A stretch of 7,787 bases of DNA from Bacteroidales bacterium. GTDB taxonomy: Bacteria; Bacteroidota; Bacteroidia; Bacteroidales; DTU049. Below, piece by piece: positions 1 to 5,492 of this stretch. The notes beneath the pieces are model-generated. The model was not told the DNA's origin. It did not search any database and was given only the letters and a program-made list of their open reading frames with translations. How positions within the stretch are numbered: position 1 is the first letter of the stretch; the number at the start of each line of letters is the position of its first letter. Location of the stretch: assembly GCA_018432645.1 (NCBI GenBank), contig JAHDSP010000373.1, forward strand, positions 1 to 7,787, read 5' to 3'. Both the position numbers and the translations under genes were made by a program.

Positions 1-915
1 ATCCCAATCTTGCAAAGCACCAGCTACAATTTCGCTAGCAGAGGCGCTACGTTCATCTACAAGTACAATAAGTTTCCCTTTTTCATAATCTCCTCTAAAA
101 GTTGAATTATACTTATTCTCTGGTGTATTTCTTCCTTTAGTGTAAACAATCAACTTACCAGCATCTAGAAATTCATCAGCTAATTGCACGGCTGTAGCTA
201 AAAAGCCACCACCATTACCACGAAGATCGAGAACTAGAAAATCGATATTGTTTTGTTTTAACTTATTAATATTAGTTTTAAATTCTTTAATAGTTGTACG
301 AGAAAATCTATCTATTTTAATATAGGCTACCCCAGGCTCTATCATATAAGCAGCATTTATAGAATTGAGAGGAATTTTATCACGAATAATTGTGAAATCT
401 ATGAAATCACTTTTGCCAGGACGTTTTATAGTTACTTTAGCAGTAGTACCTTTAGGTCCTCTGAGTTTTTTAGTTACATATTCATTAGTTACGAAATCTC
501 CACAAGCTATAGAATCGTTTATTTTTACGATTTTATCACCGGGGAAAATACCCACCATTTCAGCAGGACCACCAGCTATAACTTCTATGATATTTATAGT
601 ATCTCTTATAATTTGAAATGTAACTCCGATACCTTCGAAACTCCCTAATAATGGTTCCTCTACAGCTTTAACGTCTTTAGCTGATATATAAACACTATGA
701 GGATCTAATGCTGATAACATACCTCTAATAGCTTCCTCAGTCAATATTGGAATATTTACAGTATCTACGTAGTTTTTATTTAATACATTTAGTACTTGAG
801 TAAATTTTTCAACTTGTGTTGATATCACATCTACTGAAGATTCTTTATTTACTTTTTGACTAAATAAATTCCCACAAATAATAATAATAATAGCACTTAA
901 AAATAGTTTTTTCAT
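1..915 (-). CDS. S41 family C-terminal processing peptidase, partial (3' end beyond the window)
   Basis: This is a tail-specific serine protease of the Prc/CtpA type, expected to act in the periplasm on the C-termini of envelope proteins. The start at 915 gives a hydrophobic signal peptide (residues 1-19, MKKLFLSAIIIII then CGNLFSQ). It is followed by an N-terminal helical segment with LDPHSVYI (about 70-77), a PDZ domain (about 88-170, GIGVTF, GGPAEMVGIFPGDKI, KLRGPKGT), and the start of the S41 catalytic domain. That domain shows DLRGNGGG at 230-237 and DERSASASEIVAGALQD at 287-303. By comparison with Prc and CtpA, the nucleophile should be Ser292. The catalytic lysine, usually 25 residues later in an FGKG-like motif, lies past the window edge, so 305 residues are visible of a protein usually of 500 or more. 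It is transcribed divergently from the rhomboid gene, with a TAnnTTTG box at 948-955. Family assignment is firm; the substrate is unknown. Confidence 0.95.
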   Translation of the reverse strand, partial: MKKLFLSAIIIIICGNLFSQKVNKESSVDVISTQVEKFTQVLNVLNKNYVDTVNIPILTEEAIRGMLSALDPHSVYISAKDVKAVEEPLLGSFEGIGVTFQIIRDTINIIEVIAGGPAEMVGIFPGDKIVKINDSIACGDFVTNEYVTKKLRGPKGTTAKVTIKRPGKSDFIDFTIIRDKIPLNSINAAYMIEPGVAYIKIDRFSRTTIKEFKTNINKLKQNNIDFLVLDLRGNGGGFLATAVQLADEFLDAGKLIVYTKGRNTPENKYNSTFRGDYEKGKLIVLVDERSASASEIVAGALQDWD

Positions 916-947
916 AACCTACTGTATCATTTATTTTAAACTAATTA

Positions 948-955
948 CAAAGATA
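948..955 (-). promoter_or_regulatory. Bacteroidota -7 box for the S41 peptidase gene
   Basis: On the minus strand this reads TATCTTTG, an exact match to TAnnTTTG, 32 bases upstream of the ATG at 915. No clear -33 TTG is visible. The box overlaps an inverted repeat of 9-bp arms (950-958 and 964-972, AAGATAAAA / TTTTATCTT, 5-base loop). That repeat could be an operator or simply AT-rich symmetry. Confidence 0.5.
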
Positions 956-1029
956 AAATTTTATTTTATCTTCTTTACTATATTTTTTTTAATTTTATAA
1001 ATTAATATTTAAAAAACTTCATTAATTAT

Positions 1030-1704
1030 ATGGAAGATAATCTTTTTCATATTGTAGATAAAAATACTTTTTTACAAGCATTATTAGAAGCTACCTTTGT
1101 AACCATTCTACCAATATGGGGCTATATCTTGCAGTATATTCCTTCTATTAATGAATTTTTAATTGGTGTGATCCCGAGAGATTGGAATCATATTTATGGT
1201 ATTTTGTTATTTCCAATGGTACATCATGATTTGAGTCATTTGCTAGGTAATGTCTTAGCATTATATGTTTTATTAATATTATTAAAAAATTCATTTTCAC
1301 CATATTTTTATAGAATTGTGTTATGTGGATGGATCTTTCCTGGAATATTTATTTGGCTTGTAGGTAATAGTAATACTATGCATATCGGAGCAAGTGGATT
1401 AGTTTACCATTTAGCTTTTTTTATTTTTTGGATTGGTATAATGATTAGACAAAGAACTTTTATTGCTCAATCATTAATCGTAATATTTTTATATGGTGGA
1501 TTTTTTTGGGGAATATTTCCATTATTTCCTGATGTATCATGGGAAGGACATCTAGGAGGATTTATCTCTGGCACTATCCAAGCTTTAATATTATCCAAAC
1601 CTATATCGAAATTATATCCTAAAGAAGAAAATGACGATGATAATGATGATGAGCCACCACCAGATTGGTATGAAGATAATGACAATATTATAGATTTTAA
1701 ATAA
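1030..1704 (+). CDS. Rhomboid family intramembrane serine protease
   Basis: This 224-residue integral membrane protein should cleave transmembrane substrates inside the inner membrane. The rhomboid signature is complete. HHDLSHLLGN spans 65-74, where His65, His70 and Asn74 match the conserved His/His/Asn of helix 2 in E. coli GlpG. HIGASG at 118-123 gives the nucleophile Ser122. WEGHLGG at 171-177 gives the catalytic His174. About six hydrophobic segments lie between residues 15 and 190. The C-terminus is a soluble acidic tail (about 199-224, rich in Asp and Glu with DDEPPPDWYED), a layout I associate with Bacteroidota rhomboids. No Shine-Dalgarno is seen, as expected for the phylum. It is divergent from the S41 protease, and its stop lies 7 bases before repeat copy A. 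The substrate cannot be inferred. Confidence 0.95.
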   Translation: MEDNLFHIVDKNTFLQALLEATFVTILPIWGYILQYIPSINEFLIGVIPRDWNHIYGILLFPMVHHDLSHLLGNVLALYVLLILLKNSFSPYFYRIVLCGWIFPGIFIWLVGNSNTMHIGASGLVYHLAFFIFWIGIMIRQRTFIAQSLIVIFLYGGFFWGIFPLFPDVSWEGHLGGFISGTIQALILSKPISKLYPKEENDDDNDDEPPPDWYEDNDNIIDFK

Positions 1705-1711
1705 TAGTTTT

Positions 1712-1802
1712 GAATTAGGCGTTTATTAATAAAAAATTATTACTGGTTCATTCTTAGTAATAACTATATTTCTTTATGAGTATAATTGATTTTGAATAAA
1801 TT
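1712..1802. repeat. Intergenic repeat, copy A
   Basis: This 91-bp stretch aligns with 5294-5386 with few gaps. Both begin AATTARGCGTTT, both contain GTTCATT in the loop of a hairpin, and both end in a shared ATAATTGATTTT then AATAAATT run. The hairpin in this copy has a perfect 8-bp stem, TTATTACT at 1737-1744 and AGTAATAA at 1756-1763, with an 11-base loop. It fills most of the gap between the convergent rhomboid gene and the small ORF. Its similarity to copy B stops near 1802, so this looks like only the left half of the longer element described at 5289-5486. Confidence 0.75.
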
Positions 1803-1812
1803 CATGCTTAAT

Positions 1813-1965
1813 TTACTTTTCTTTGTCAACCACACAAAGAAAAATCTCTGCTTCAGTTGTTTCATAAGATATTATTTCGCCATGAATAGCATTTGTTTCA
1901 CTTGCATAAAGTTTGGTAACAAAACAAGTTATAAGCAATAGTGCAATAAAGCTAAATTTTTTCAT
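1813..1965 (-). CDS. Small putative secreted protein (50 aa), possibly a truncated gene
   Basis: An ATG at 1965 opens a 50-residue frame ending in TAA at 1813. It begins with a convincing signal peptide: MKKFSFIALLLITC then FVTKLYA, with a likely cleavage after ...LYA before SETNA. The 29-residue remainder (SETNAIHGEIISYETTEAEI then FLCVVDKEK) is not recognised. The stretch HGEIISYETTEAE vaguely recalls the start of carboxypeptidase-regulatory-like domains of Bacteroidota outer-membrane proteins. If so, this would be the N-terminal stub of a larger gene whose body was lost next to repeat copy A, whose similarity ends 10 bases beyond the stop. It starts 18 bases after the stop of the upstream frameshifted gene, so it could be the last gene of that operon. 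It may equally be a genuine short secreted peptide. Confidence 0.5.
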   Translation of the reverse strand: MKKFSFIALLLITCFVTKLYASETNAIHGEIISYETTEAEIFLCVVDKEK

Positions 1966-1983
1966 AGTTTAATAGTTTTTAAG

Positions 1984-2599
1984 TTATTCGTTAATAAAAT
2001 AATTTTTTAATTCCCAAATTGTACCATCAAATAATTCTTTTTTTATTAATCCTACATTTCGGGCATAATAGAACTTTTTTGGTTGATTATTATATTGTTT
2101 TAAATTTTCAAATACTCTAATTTCATAAAAATTATTACCATTAATATTTAAAGTATCATAATTAGCCACATACTTTAATCTTTTATAGTCTGGATCCATA
2201 TCTCCAACACTGGCAGGGGCGAAAAATTGGTAATAAAAACCCCATTCTTTAGATAAATGGTAAACATCAGGTGCTCCAGGGATTATTACCCCTCCCCCCC
2301 CCTATTAATGTTTCATTTACTGATGAATAAAAATTTTGTTCAAATACTTCGCAATTAAACTCTCTTTCATTTGGGGCAGCTTCCATAATTTTAATTTCTT
2401 CTTTAAAAAGAAAAATACTATCTTCTATGCCTGATGAGGTATTCTGATAAACCCAAAAGCTACCTACAGGAAATAAAACATAATCTTTAAATTCCTGTGA
2501 CATATAATAAGTAGGATACTCTTTTGGTTCTTTTGTGCAATCAGATGCTATGCATAAGATTGATATTATTAATATAAAAAGGTAAAAATTTACTTTCAT
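1984..2599 (-). pseudogene. Secreted/lipoprotein-like protein, frameshifted at a G9 tract
   Basis: One gene is split over two frames. The first part (ATG at 2599) has a signal peptide MKVNFYLFILIISIL then CIASDC, followed by TYYMSQEFKDYVLFPVGSFWVY, and runs to ...SVNETLI at about residue 98. It then enters nine consecutive G (2294-2302 on the plus strand, as C9) and stops at 2267. The other frame is open across the tract and reads GVIIPGAPDVYHLSKEWGFYY, then QFFAPASVGD, then the C-terminal part ending in WELKNYFINE and TAA at 1984. With eight G instead of nine the frame is continuous and encodes about 204 residues, close to the 201 of the intact paralogue directly upstream. The two genes match along their whole length, including KYVANYDTLNIN / KYIKFYDSLKIN. 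Function is unknown. It may be a pseudogene, a phase-variable OFF state or a sequencing error. Confidence 0.8.
2294..2302 (-). repeat. Homopolymeric G9 tract within a coding region
   Basis: Nine uninterrupted G on the coding strand, followed after one A by four more G, sit inside the frameshifted secreted-protein gene. Such a tract is conspicuous in this AT-rich sequence and is the sole cause of the frame change. Loss of one G restores the frame. Long poly-G tracts are the classic substrate for slipped-strand phase variation, and also a common place for base-calling errors. Confidence 0.8.
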
Positions 2600-2611
2600 A
2601 ATTTTTAGGTT

Positions 2612-3217
2612 TTAATTATTAATATGATACGATTTTAAATTCCATACTATATTTGTATCAACTGATAAATTGTTAATGTATAATGTTTTAATTTCTTTAC
2701 GAACTATACCTATTTTTTCTCCCCAATAAGTATTATTATTAAATTTATTAGTAAAACATTTAATGTTTGTATACCATTTATTATTAATTTTTAATGAATC
2801 ATAAAATTTAATATATTTAGTTCCTTCAATTTCAAAACCCAATTCCATGTTTTTTTTATATATAAAAATTCCATAAACAAAATAATTTGTCCATAAATGA
2901 TAGATTAAAGGTTCTATACAAACAGCAATTGCATTATTATTAAAGGTACCATTCACACTATGAAATCTTTGAATTAATTTTTCCCATTTATAATTATCGC
3001 TAGAAGGTTGAGCTATCGTTATATCTCTTTCAAATAAATAAATACTATCTACTGCACCAGATACAGAATCTTCATAAACCCAATAAGAGCCAACAGGGAA
3101 ATCCACATAGTCTTTAAATTCCTGGGGCATGTAATAAGTCGGTATATCGTTATCACAATCAGAGGCTATGCAACAAATGATTGCAAGAATTAAGAATAAT
3201 ATTTTTGTTACTTTCAT
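2612..3217 (-). CDS. Secreted or lipoprotein-like protein of unknown function (201 aa)
   Basis: The start at 3217 is preferred over the upstream in-frame ATG at 3271. It aligns with the start of the paralogue at 2599 (MKV...), it places the signal peptide at the very N-terminus, and the 3271 ATG would lie inside the promoter. Residues 1-21 (MKVTKILFLILAIICC then IASDC) form a signal peptide with several Cys. No canonical lipobox is present, so a lipid anchor is uncertain. Next comes TYYMPQEFKDYVDFPVGSYW (27-46), a stretch resembling the N-terminal 'VGSYWVYE' segments of Bacteroidota surface lipoproteins, then EDSVSGAVDSIYLFERDI. The rest looks beta-rich and ends in WNLKSYHINN, with no T9SS sorting domain. 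It is followed after 12 bases by its frameshifted paralogue, implying a shared transcript. No enzymatic motif is visible. Confidence 0.85.
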   Translation of the reverse strand: MKVTKILFLILAIICCIASDCDNDIPTYYMPQEFKDYVDFPVGSYWVYEDSVSGAVDSIYLFERDITIAQPSSDNYKWEKLIQRFHSVNGTFNNNAIAVCIEPLIYHLWTNYFVYGIFIYKKNMELGFEIEGTKYIKFYDSLKINNKWYTNIKCFTNKFNNNTYWGEKIGIVRKEIKTLYINNLSVDTNIVWNLKSYHINN

Positions 3218-3242
3218 ATTTTTATATTTTAATGTTAAAAAA

Positions 3243-3272
3243 CAAATATACAAAAAAATTGAAATAACCAAA
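3243..3272 (-). promoter_or_regulatory. Bacteroidota promoter for the 3217-1813 gene set
   Basis: The minus strand reads TTTG (3272-3269), an 18-base spacer, then TATATTTG (3250-3243). These are exact matches to the -33 TTTG and -7 TAnnTTTG boxes of Bacteroidota. The -7 box lies 25 bases upstream of the ATG at 3217, which supports that start. This is the best promoter match in the window. Confidence 0.7.
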
Positions 3273-3295
3273 TTTTTTTATTATTTACATAATTT
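3249..3295. repeat. Duplicated upstream region, copy 1
   Basis: This segment begins with TACAAAAAAA and contains ATTTTTTTATTATTT. It aligns closely with 5222-5274, the region upstream of the first T9SS gene. Both copies lie a short distance upstream of a secreted-protein start. Here the -7 box is intact; at 5216-5223 the equivalent reads TAATTTTA, a weak match. The sharing suggests the two gene sets arose by duplication with their leader, although low complexity inflates the similarity. Confidence 0.5.
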
Positions 3296-3301
3296 ATTAG
3301 A

Positions 3302-3403
3302 TTAAAGTTTTAACAATTTTTCCGTTCTTATAATTTTATTATTATCCCTTATTGTCAGATAATATAAGCCATTTGGCTCATCGGCTAAATCAATTATTAT
3401 TTT
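3302..3403 (-). pseudogene. Remnant of a T9SS C-terminal sorting domain tail
   Basis: Just after the stop of the T9SS gene at 3397, and overlapping its last bases in another frame, an open stretch reads KIIIDLADEPNGLYYLTIRD then NNKIIRTEKLLKL and ends in TAA at 3302. It has the hallmarks of the last two strands of a Por secretion/T9SS type A sorting domain: DL..., PNGLYYLTI, and a terminal KLLKL. It is the same kind of tail the complete gene already has (SNISNGIYFYIIKDN...). It has no start codon or upstream body. It is therefore probably the leftover 3' end of another T9SS gene deleted by recombination with its neighbour, or a tandem partial duplication of the tail. Confidence 0.7.
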
Positions 3404-4281
3404 GTTATTATTAATTTATTTCTATGTATAATAAAATTTTTATTATCTTTAATAATATAAAAATATATCCCATTTGATATATTAGATAATTCAAAAGATG
3501 TTGAATTAATTATTTGCTTTTTAAAAATAATTTCCCCATAATAATTATAAAGTTCAAAAGTATAAGGCATATTTTGTTGGTTATTAAAGGAAATATTTAT
3601 GTTTTGAGTAGCAGGATTAGGATAGATAATAAAAGAAGAATTAACAAAAATATTTTCAATTACACCATAAGTATTATAATAACATTCATTATAAGATGAA
3701 TCAATATAGGAAAGAGTATCGTTTTCATAAAAACATAATAACTCAAAATCACTACCTGTTATTAGTGAATAACCACTATAAATTACTCCTTCGGTGCTAC
3801 CAATTCCTTCTATCCATTTTTCTGTAATAGAGGGGGCACTTGGACAATATAAATTAATCACTTTCCTATATTGGTCATTAATTTTAATTGAATCAAACCC
3901 GCAAACAGTTAAATAATCATATTGAGTAAAATAAAATGTATCATTAATATTAGGTTGAAAATCATAAATTAGTTTTTCATTTGCTGCTGAATTATATTTG
4001 TAATATACTTTTTGGGTTGAATCTTCTCTGATAAATCCATTAAGTTCCCAATTATTATGAAATTCATCTTCTGCTTTTAAAACTTTCTTATACATAGTAT
4101 CATTAATAATAGTATCACCTTTAAATTTAATAAAATGTGTACTTTTATAATTAGGATTAACCCCATTAATCAATAATACACTCCACAATTTATTTGTATC
4201 AACAAGTTTATGATATTCTTGCCCAAAACAAAACTGCACAATTACAGCACAAATGAGTGTCAAAAGTATTTTTTGTTTCAT
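3397..4281 (-). CDS. Secreted protein with T9SS type A C-terminal sorting domain (294 aa)
   Basis: This protein is exported by Sec, then carried across the outer membrane by the type IX secretion system. Residues 1-20 are a signal peptide (MKQKILLTLICAV then IVQFCFG, Gln21 as the likely mature start). The body (about 22-205) is beta-rich with KVYYKYN, DFQPNINDTF and KWIEGIGSTEG (155-165). The last motif is familiar from uncharacterised Bacteroidota T9SS cargo. The sorting domain starts at about residue 216 with FIIYPNPATQNINI and ends in ...RNKLIITK. Its ATG overlaps the stop of the upstream paralogue by ATGA, so translation is probably coupled. The signal-peptide DNA is nearly the same as the neighbour's, and the bodies share a pattern of features, indicating a tandem duplication. 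No catalytic motif is visible; surface display, adhesion or environmental binding are guesses only. Confidence 0.88.
   Translation of the reverse strand: MKQKILLTLICAVIVQFCFGQEYHKLVDTNKLWSVLLINGVNPNYKSTHFIKFKGDTIINDTMYKKVLKAEDEFHNNWELNGFIREDSTQKVYYKYNSAANEKLIYDFQPNINDTFYFTQYDYLTVCGFDSIKINDQYRKVINLYCPSAPSITEKWIEGIGSTEGVIYSGYSLITGSDFELLCFYENDTLSYIDSSYNECYYNTYGVIENIFVNSSFIIYPNPATQNINISFNNQQNMPYTFELYNYYGEIIFKKQIINSTSFELSNISNGIYFYIIKDNKNFIIHRNKLIITK
4221..4281 (-). repeat. Signal-peptide coding duplication, copy 2
   Basis: This 61-bp segment encodes the signal peptide of the second T9SS gene. It aligns without length change to 5126-5186 in the first, with an identical opening run (GCCCAAAACAAAACTGCACA on the plus strand) and only scattered differences. 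It is much more alike than the protein bodies that follow, so the export module has been kept or homogenised while the mature part diverged. Confidence 0.7.
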
Positions 4282-5186
4282 AATTTTATAATTTTATAAA
4301 AGTTAATACTTTGATTATTTCTTAATTCTATTATTAATAAACCATTGGGTAGATTATGCACATCTATTACATTATTCCCTTTAATTAACGGTATATTTTT
4401 TATAACATCCCCTATTAGATTTCTGATTATTAGTGTACTTTCATACTTTGTATAGATATTTAATACATTTTCAACAGGATTAGGATAAACATTAATATTT
4501 TTATCTCCGACGTCAGATATATTTATATTAGTAATATAATCACAAGAAGATACAATCCCTGATTGGTATAAACCAAAATTGTTATCAAAATAACATCTAA
4601 ATGGTCCACCTTCATCCATATCTAACGCACACATAAAAGGTTCGGGAAACATATAATGATCTATACAACCAATTTTTTCCACAATTATTGAACCGAATTG
4701 CCAGTCAGATGTATCTTTGCGACTAATTCTCAAATACTTTAAAGTATCAGAATTAATAACTATTGTTCCTATACTATCAACCTCAATTGTTCCAATACTA
4801 TCACAGCTTCCAGGAATACTCCGACCAGCTATTTCCCACCAATCACCTGGTTGTGCATTAAAATTATATAACACAAAAAATTGATCAAATCTATAGTAAT
4901 ATACTTTGTTGCTGTCTGAGTAAGTAAATTCAAGCCCCAAATTAGTCGTGTCAGAAATAGTTGTAACATAATCATATGAATAAAGTTTTTTTTCTAAAAC
5001 TTTACATACTTTTCCATCAATTAAACTGTCGCCTATGTATTTTATTTCTATATATCCTGTGATTGAAAAGTTATTATAAGAGTAATGCCAAGTTGCTCCA
5101 TCTGGTACCCACTCGTTTTGATTTTGCCCAAAACAAAACTGCACAAGGGCAGCACAAATGAGTGTTAAAATAATTTTTGTTTTCAT
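4278..5186 (-). CDS. Secreted protein with T9SS type A C-terminal sorting domain (302 aa)
   Basis: This is the first gene of the T9SS pair. Residues 1-20 are a signal peptide (MKTKIILTLICAA then LVQFCFG, Gln21 next). The body (about 22-215) contains DSNKVYYYRFDQFF, FNAQPGDWWEIAG (109-121) and a pair of 8-residue repeats, CDSIGTIE and VDSIGTIV (128-143). It also has several Cys and a FRCYFDNNFGLYQSG stretch that parallels LLCFYENDTLSY in the paralogue. The sorting domain begins near residue 222, shows INVYPNPVENVLNIY at 231-245, and ends NVIDVHNLPNGLLIIELRNN then ...YKIIKL. This is a standard T9SS tail, so the protein should be released or anchored at the cell surface. The stop overlaps the next ATG (ATGA). 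Upstream lies a copy of the promoter region at 3249-3295, but with a weak -7 box. Function beyond export is not recognisable. Confidence 0.9.
   Translation of the reverse strand: MKTKIILTLICAALVQFCFGQNQNEWVPDGATWHYSYNNFSITGYIEIKYIGDSLIDGKVCKVLEKKLYSYDYVTTISDTTNLGLEFTYSDSNKVYYYRFDQFFVLYNFNAQPGDWWEIAGRSIPGSCDSIGTIEVDSIGTIVINSDTLKYLRISRKDTSDWQFGSIIVEKIGCIDHYMFPEPFMCALDMDEGGPFRCYFDNNFGLYQSGIVSSCDYITNINISDVGDKNINVYPNPVENVLNIYTKYESTLIIRNLIGDVIKNIPLIKGNNVIDVHNLPNGLLIIELRNNQSINFYKIIKL
5126..5186 (-). repeat. Signal-peptide coding duplication, copy 1
   Basis: This is the partner of 4221-4281: same length, highly similar DNA, covering the start codon and the whole signal peptide of the first T9SS gene. 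Confidence 0.7.
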
Positions 5187-5221
5187 AATAAAATTTTTTT
5201 AAATTACTTATAAGGTAAAAT

Positions 5222-5274
5222 TACAAAAAAAATTCAAATAATCCGATTTTTTTATTATTTTTTTCATAATTTTT
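5222..5274. repeat. Duplicated upstream region, copy 2
   Basis: This is the partner of 3249-3295, sharing TACAAAAAAA, AATAA and ATTTTTTTATTATTT in the same order. It lies 36 bases upstream of the ATG at 5186. Read on the minus strand, the -7 position (5223-5216) is TAATTTTA and the expected -33 position is not TTTG. Any promoter here is therefore weaker than its twin or lies elsewhere. Confidence 0.45.
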
Positions 5275-5288
5275 ATGTTTTAATTATT

Positions 5289-5486
5289 TTATTAAATTAA
5301 GCGTTTTAATTAACAACTAAAATATTACTTGTTCATTAACGGTAATAATTATATTTCTTATGAATATAATTGATTTTAAATAAATTAAGAAAAGTCTCCT
5401 TGACAAAGCTTACTAATTATTGTAAAGGAATTCTTTTAATACAAAAAGCAGAAAAAGACTTTTTTATTTAAACGCCTATTTAATAA
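5289..5486. mobile_element. MITE-like element with imperfect terminal inverted repeats; contains repeat copy B (5294-5386)
   Basis: The left end (5289-5313) begins TTATTAAAT and contains TAAGCGTTTTAA. The reverse complement of the right end (5464-5486) begins TTATTAAAT and contains AGGCGTTTAAA. These give imperfect terminal inverted repeats of about 23-25 bases around a 198-bp element with no coding capacity. Inside are a hairpin with TATTACT (5323-5329) and GGTAATA (5341-5347) around an 11-base loop, and a perfect 8-bp inverted pair AAAAGTCT (5390-5397) / AGACTTTT (5456-5463). The left half is repeated at 1712-1802. The right end lies 6 bases from the stop codon of the glycosyltransferase gene. 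The structure suggests a non-autonomous transposable element or structured intergenic repeat. No transposase is nearby and I see no clear target-site duplication. Confidence 0.6.
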
Positions 5487-5492
5487 AGCGAA

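Noticed and set aside
365..616. Open frame of 83 codons on the plus strand
   Set aside because: It is antisense to the PDZ region of the S41 protease, whose frame is clearly the coding one.
1467..1685. Open frame of 72 codons on the minus strand
   Set aside because: It is antisense to the catalytic end and acidic tail of the rhomboid gene; its Ser-rich run mirrors the Asp-rich tail.
1687..1802. The rhomboid ends NIIDFK and repeats A and B also contain ATAATTGATTTT(A/G)AATAA, suggesting they derive from a gene 3' end
   Set aside because: The shared string is short and AT-rich, and no other rhomboid codons are recognisable in either repeat.
3218..3271. Upstream ATG at 3271 giving 18 extra residues to the 201-residue protein
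   Set aside because: The extension would start inside the -33 box, precede the signal peptide and has no counterpart in the paralogue.
3514..3699. Open frame of 61 codons on the plus strand
   Set aside because: It is antisense to the T9SS sorting domain of the 3397-4281 gene, with low-complexity Ile/Asn/Lys content.
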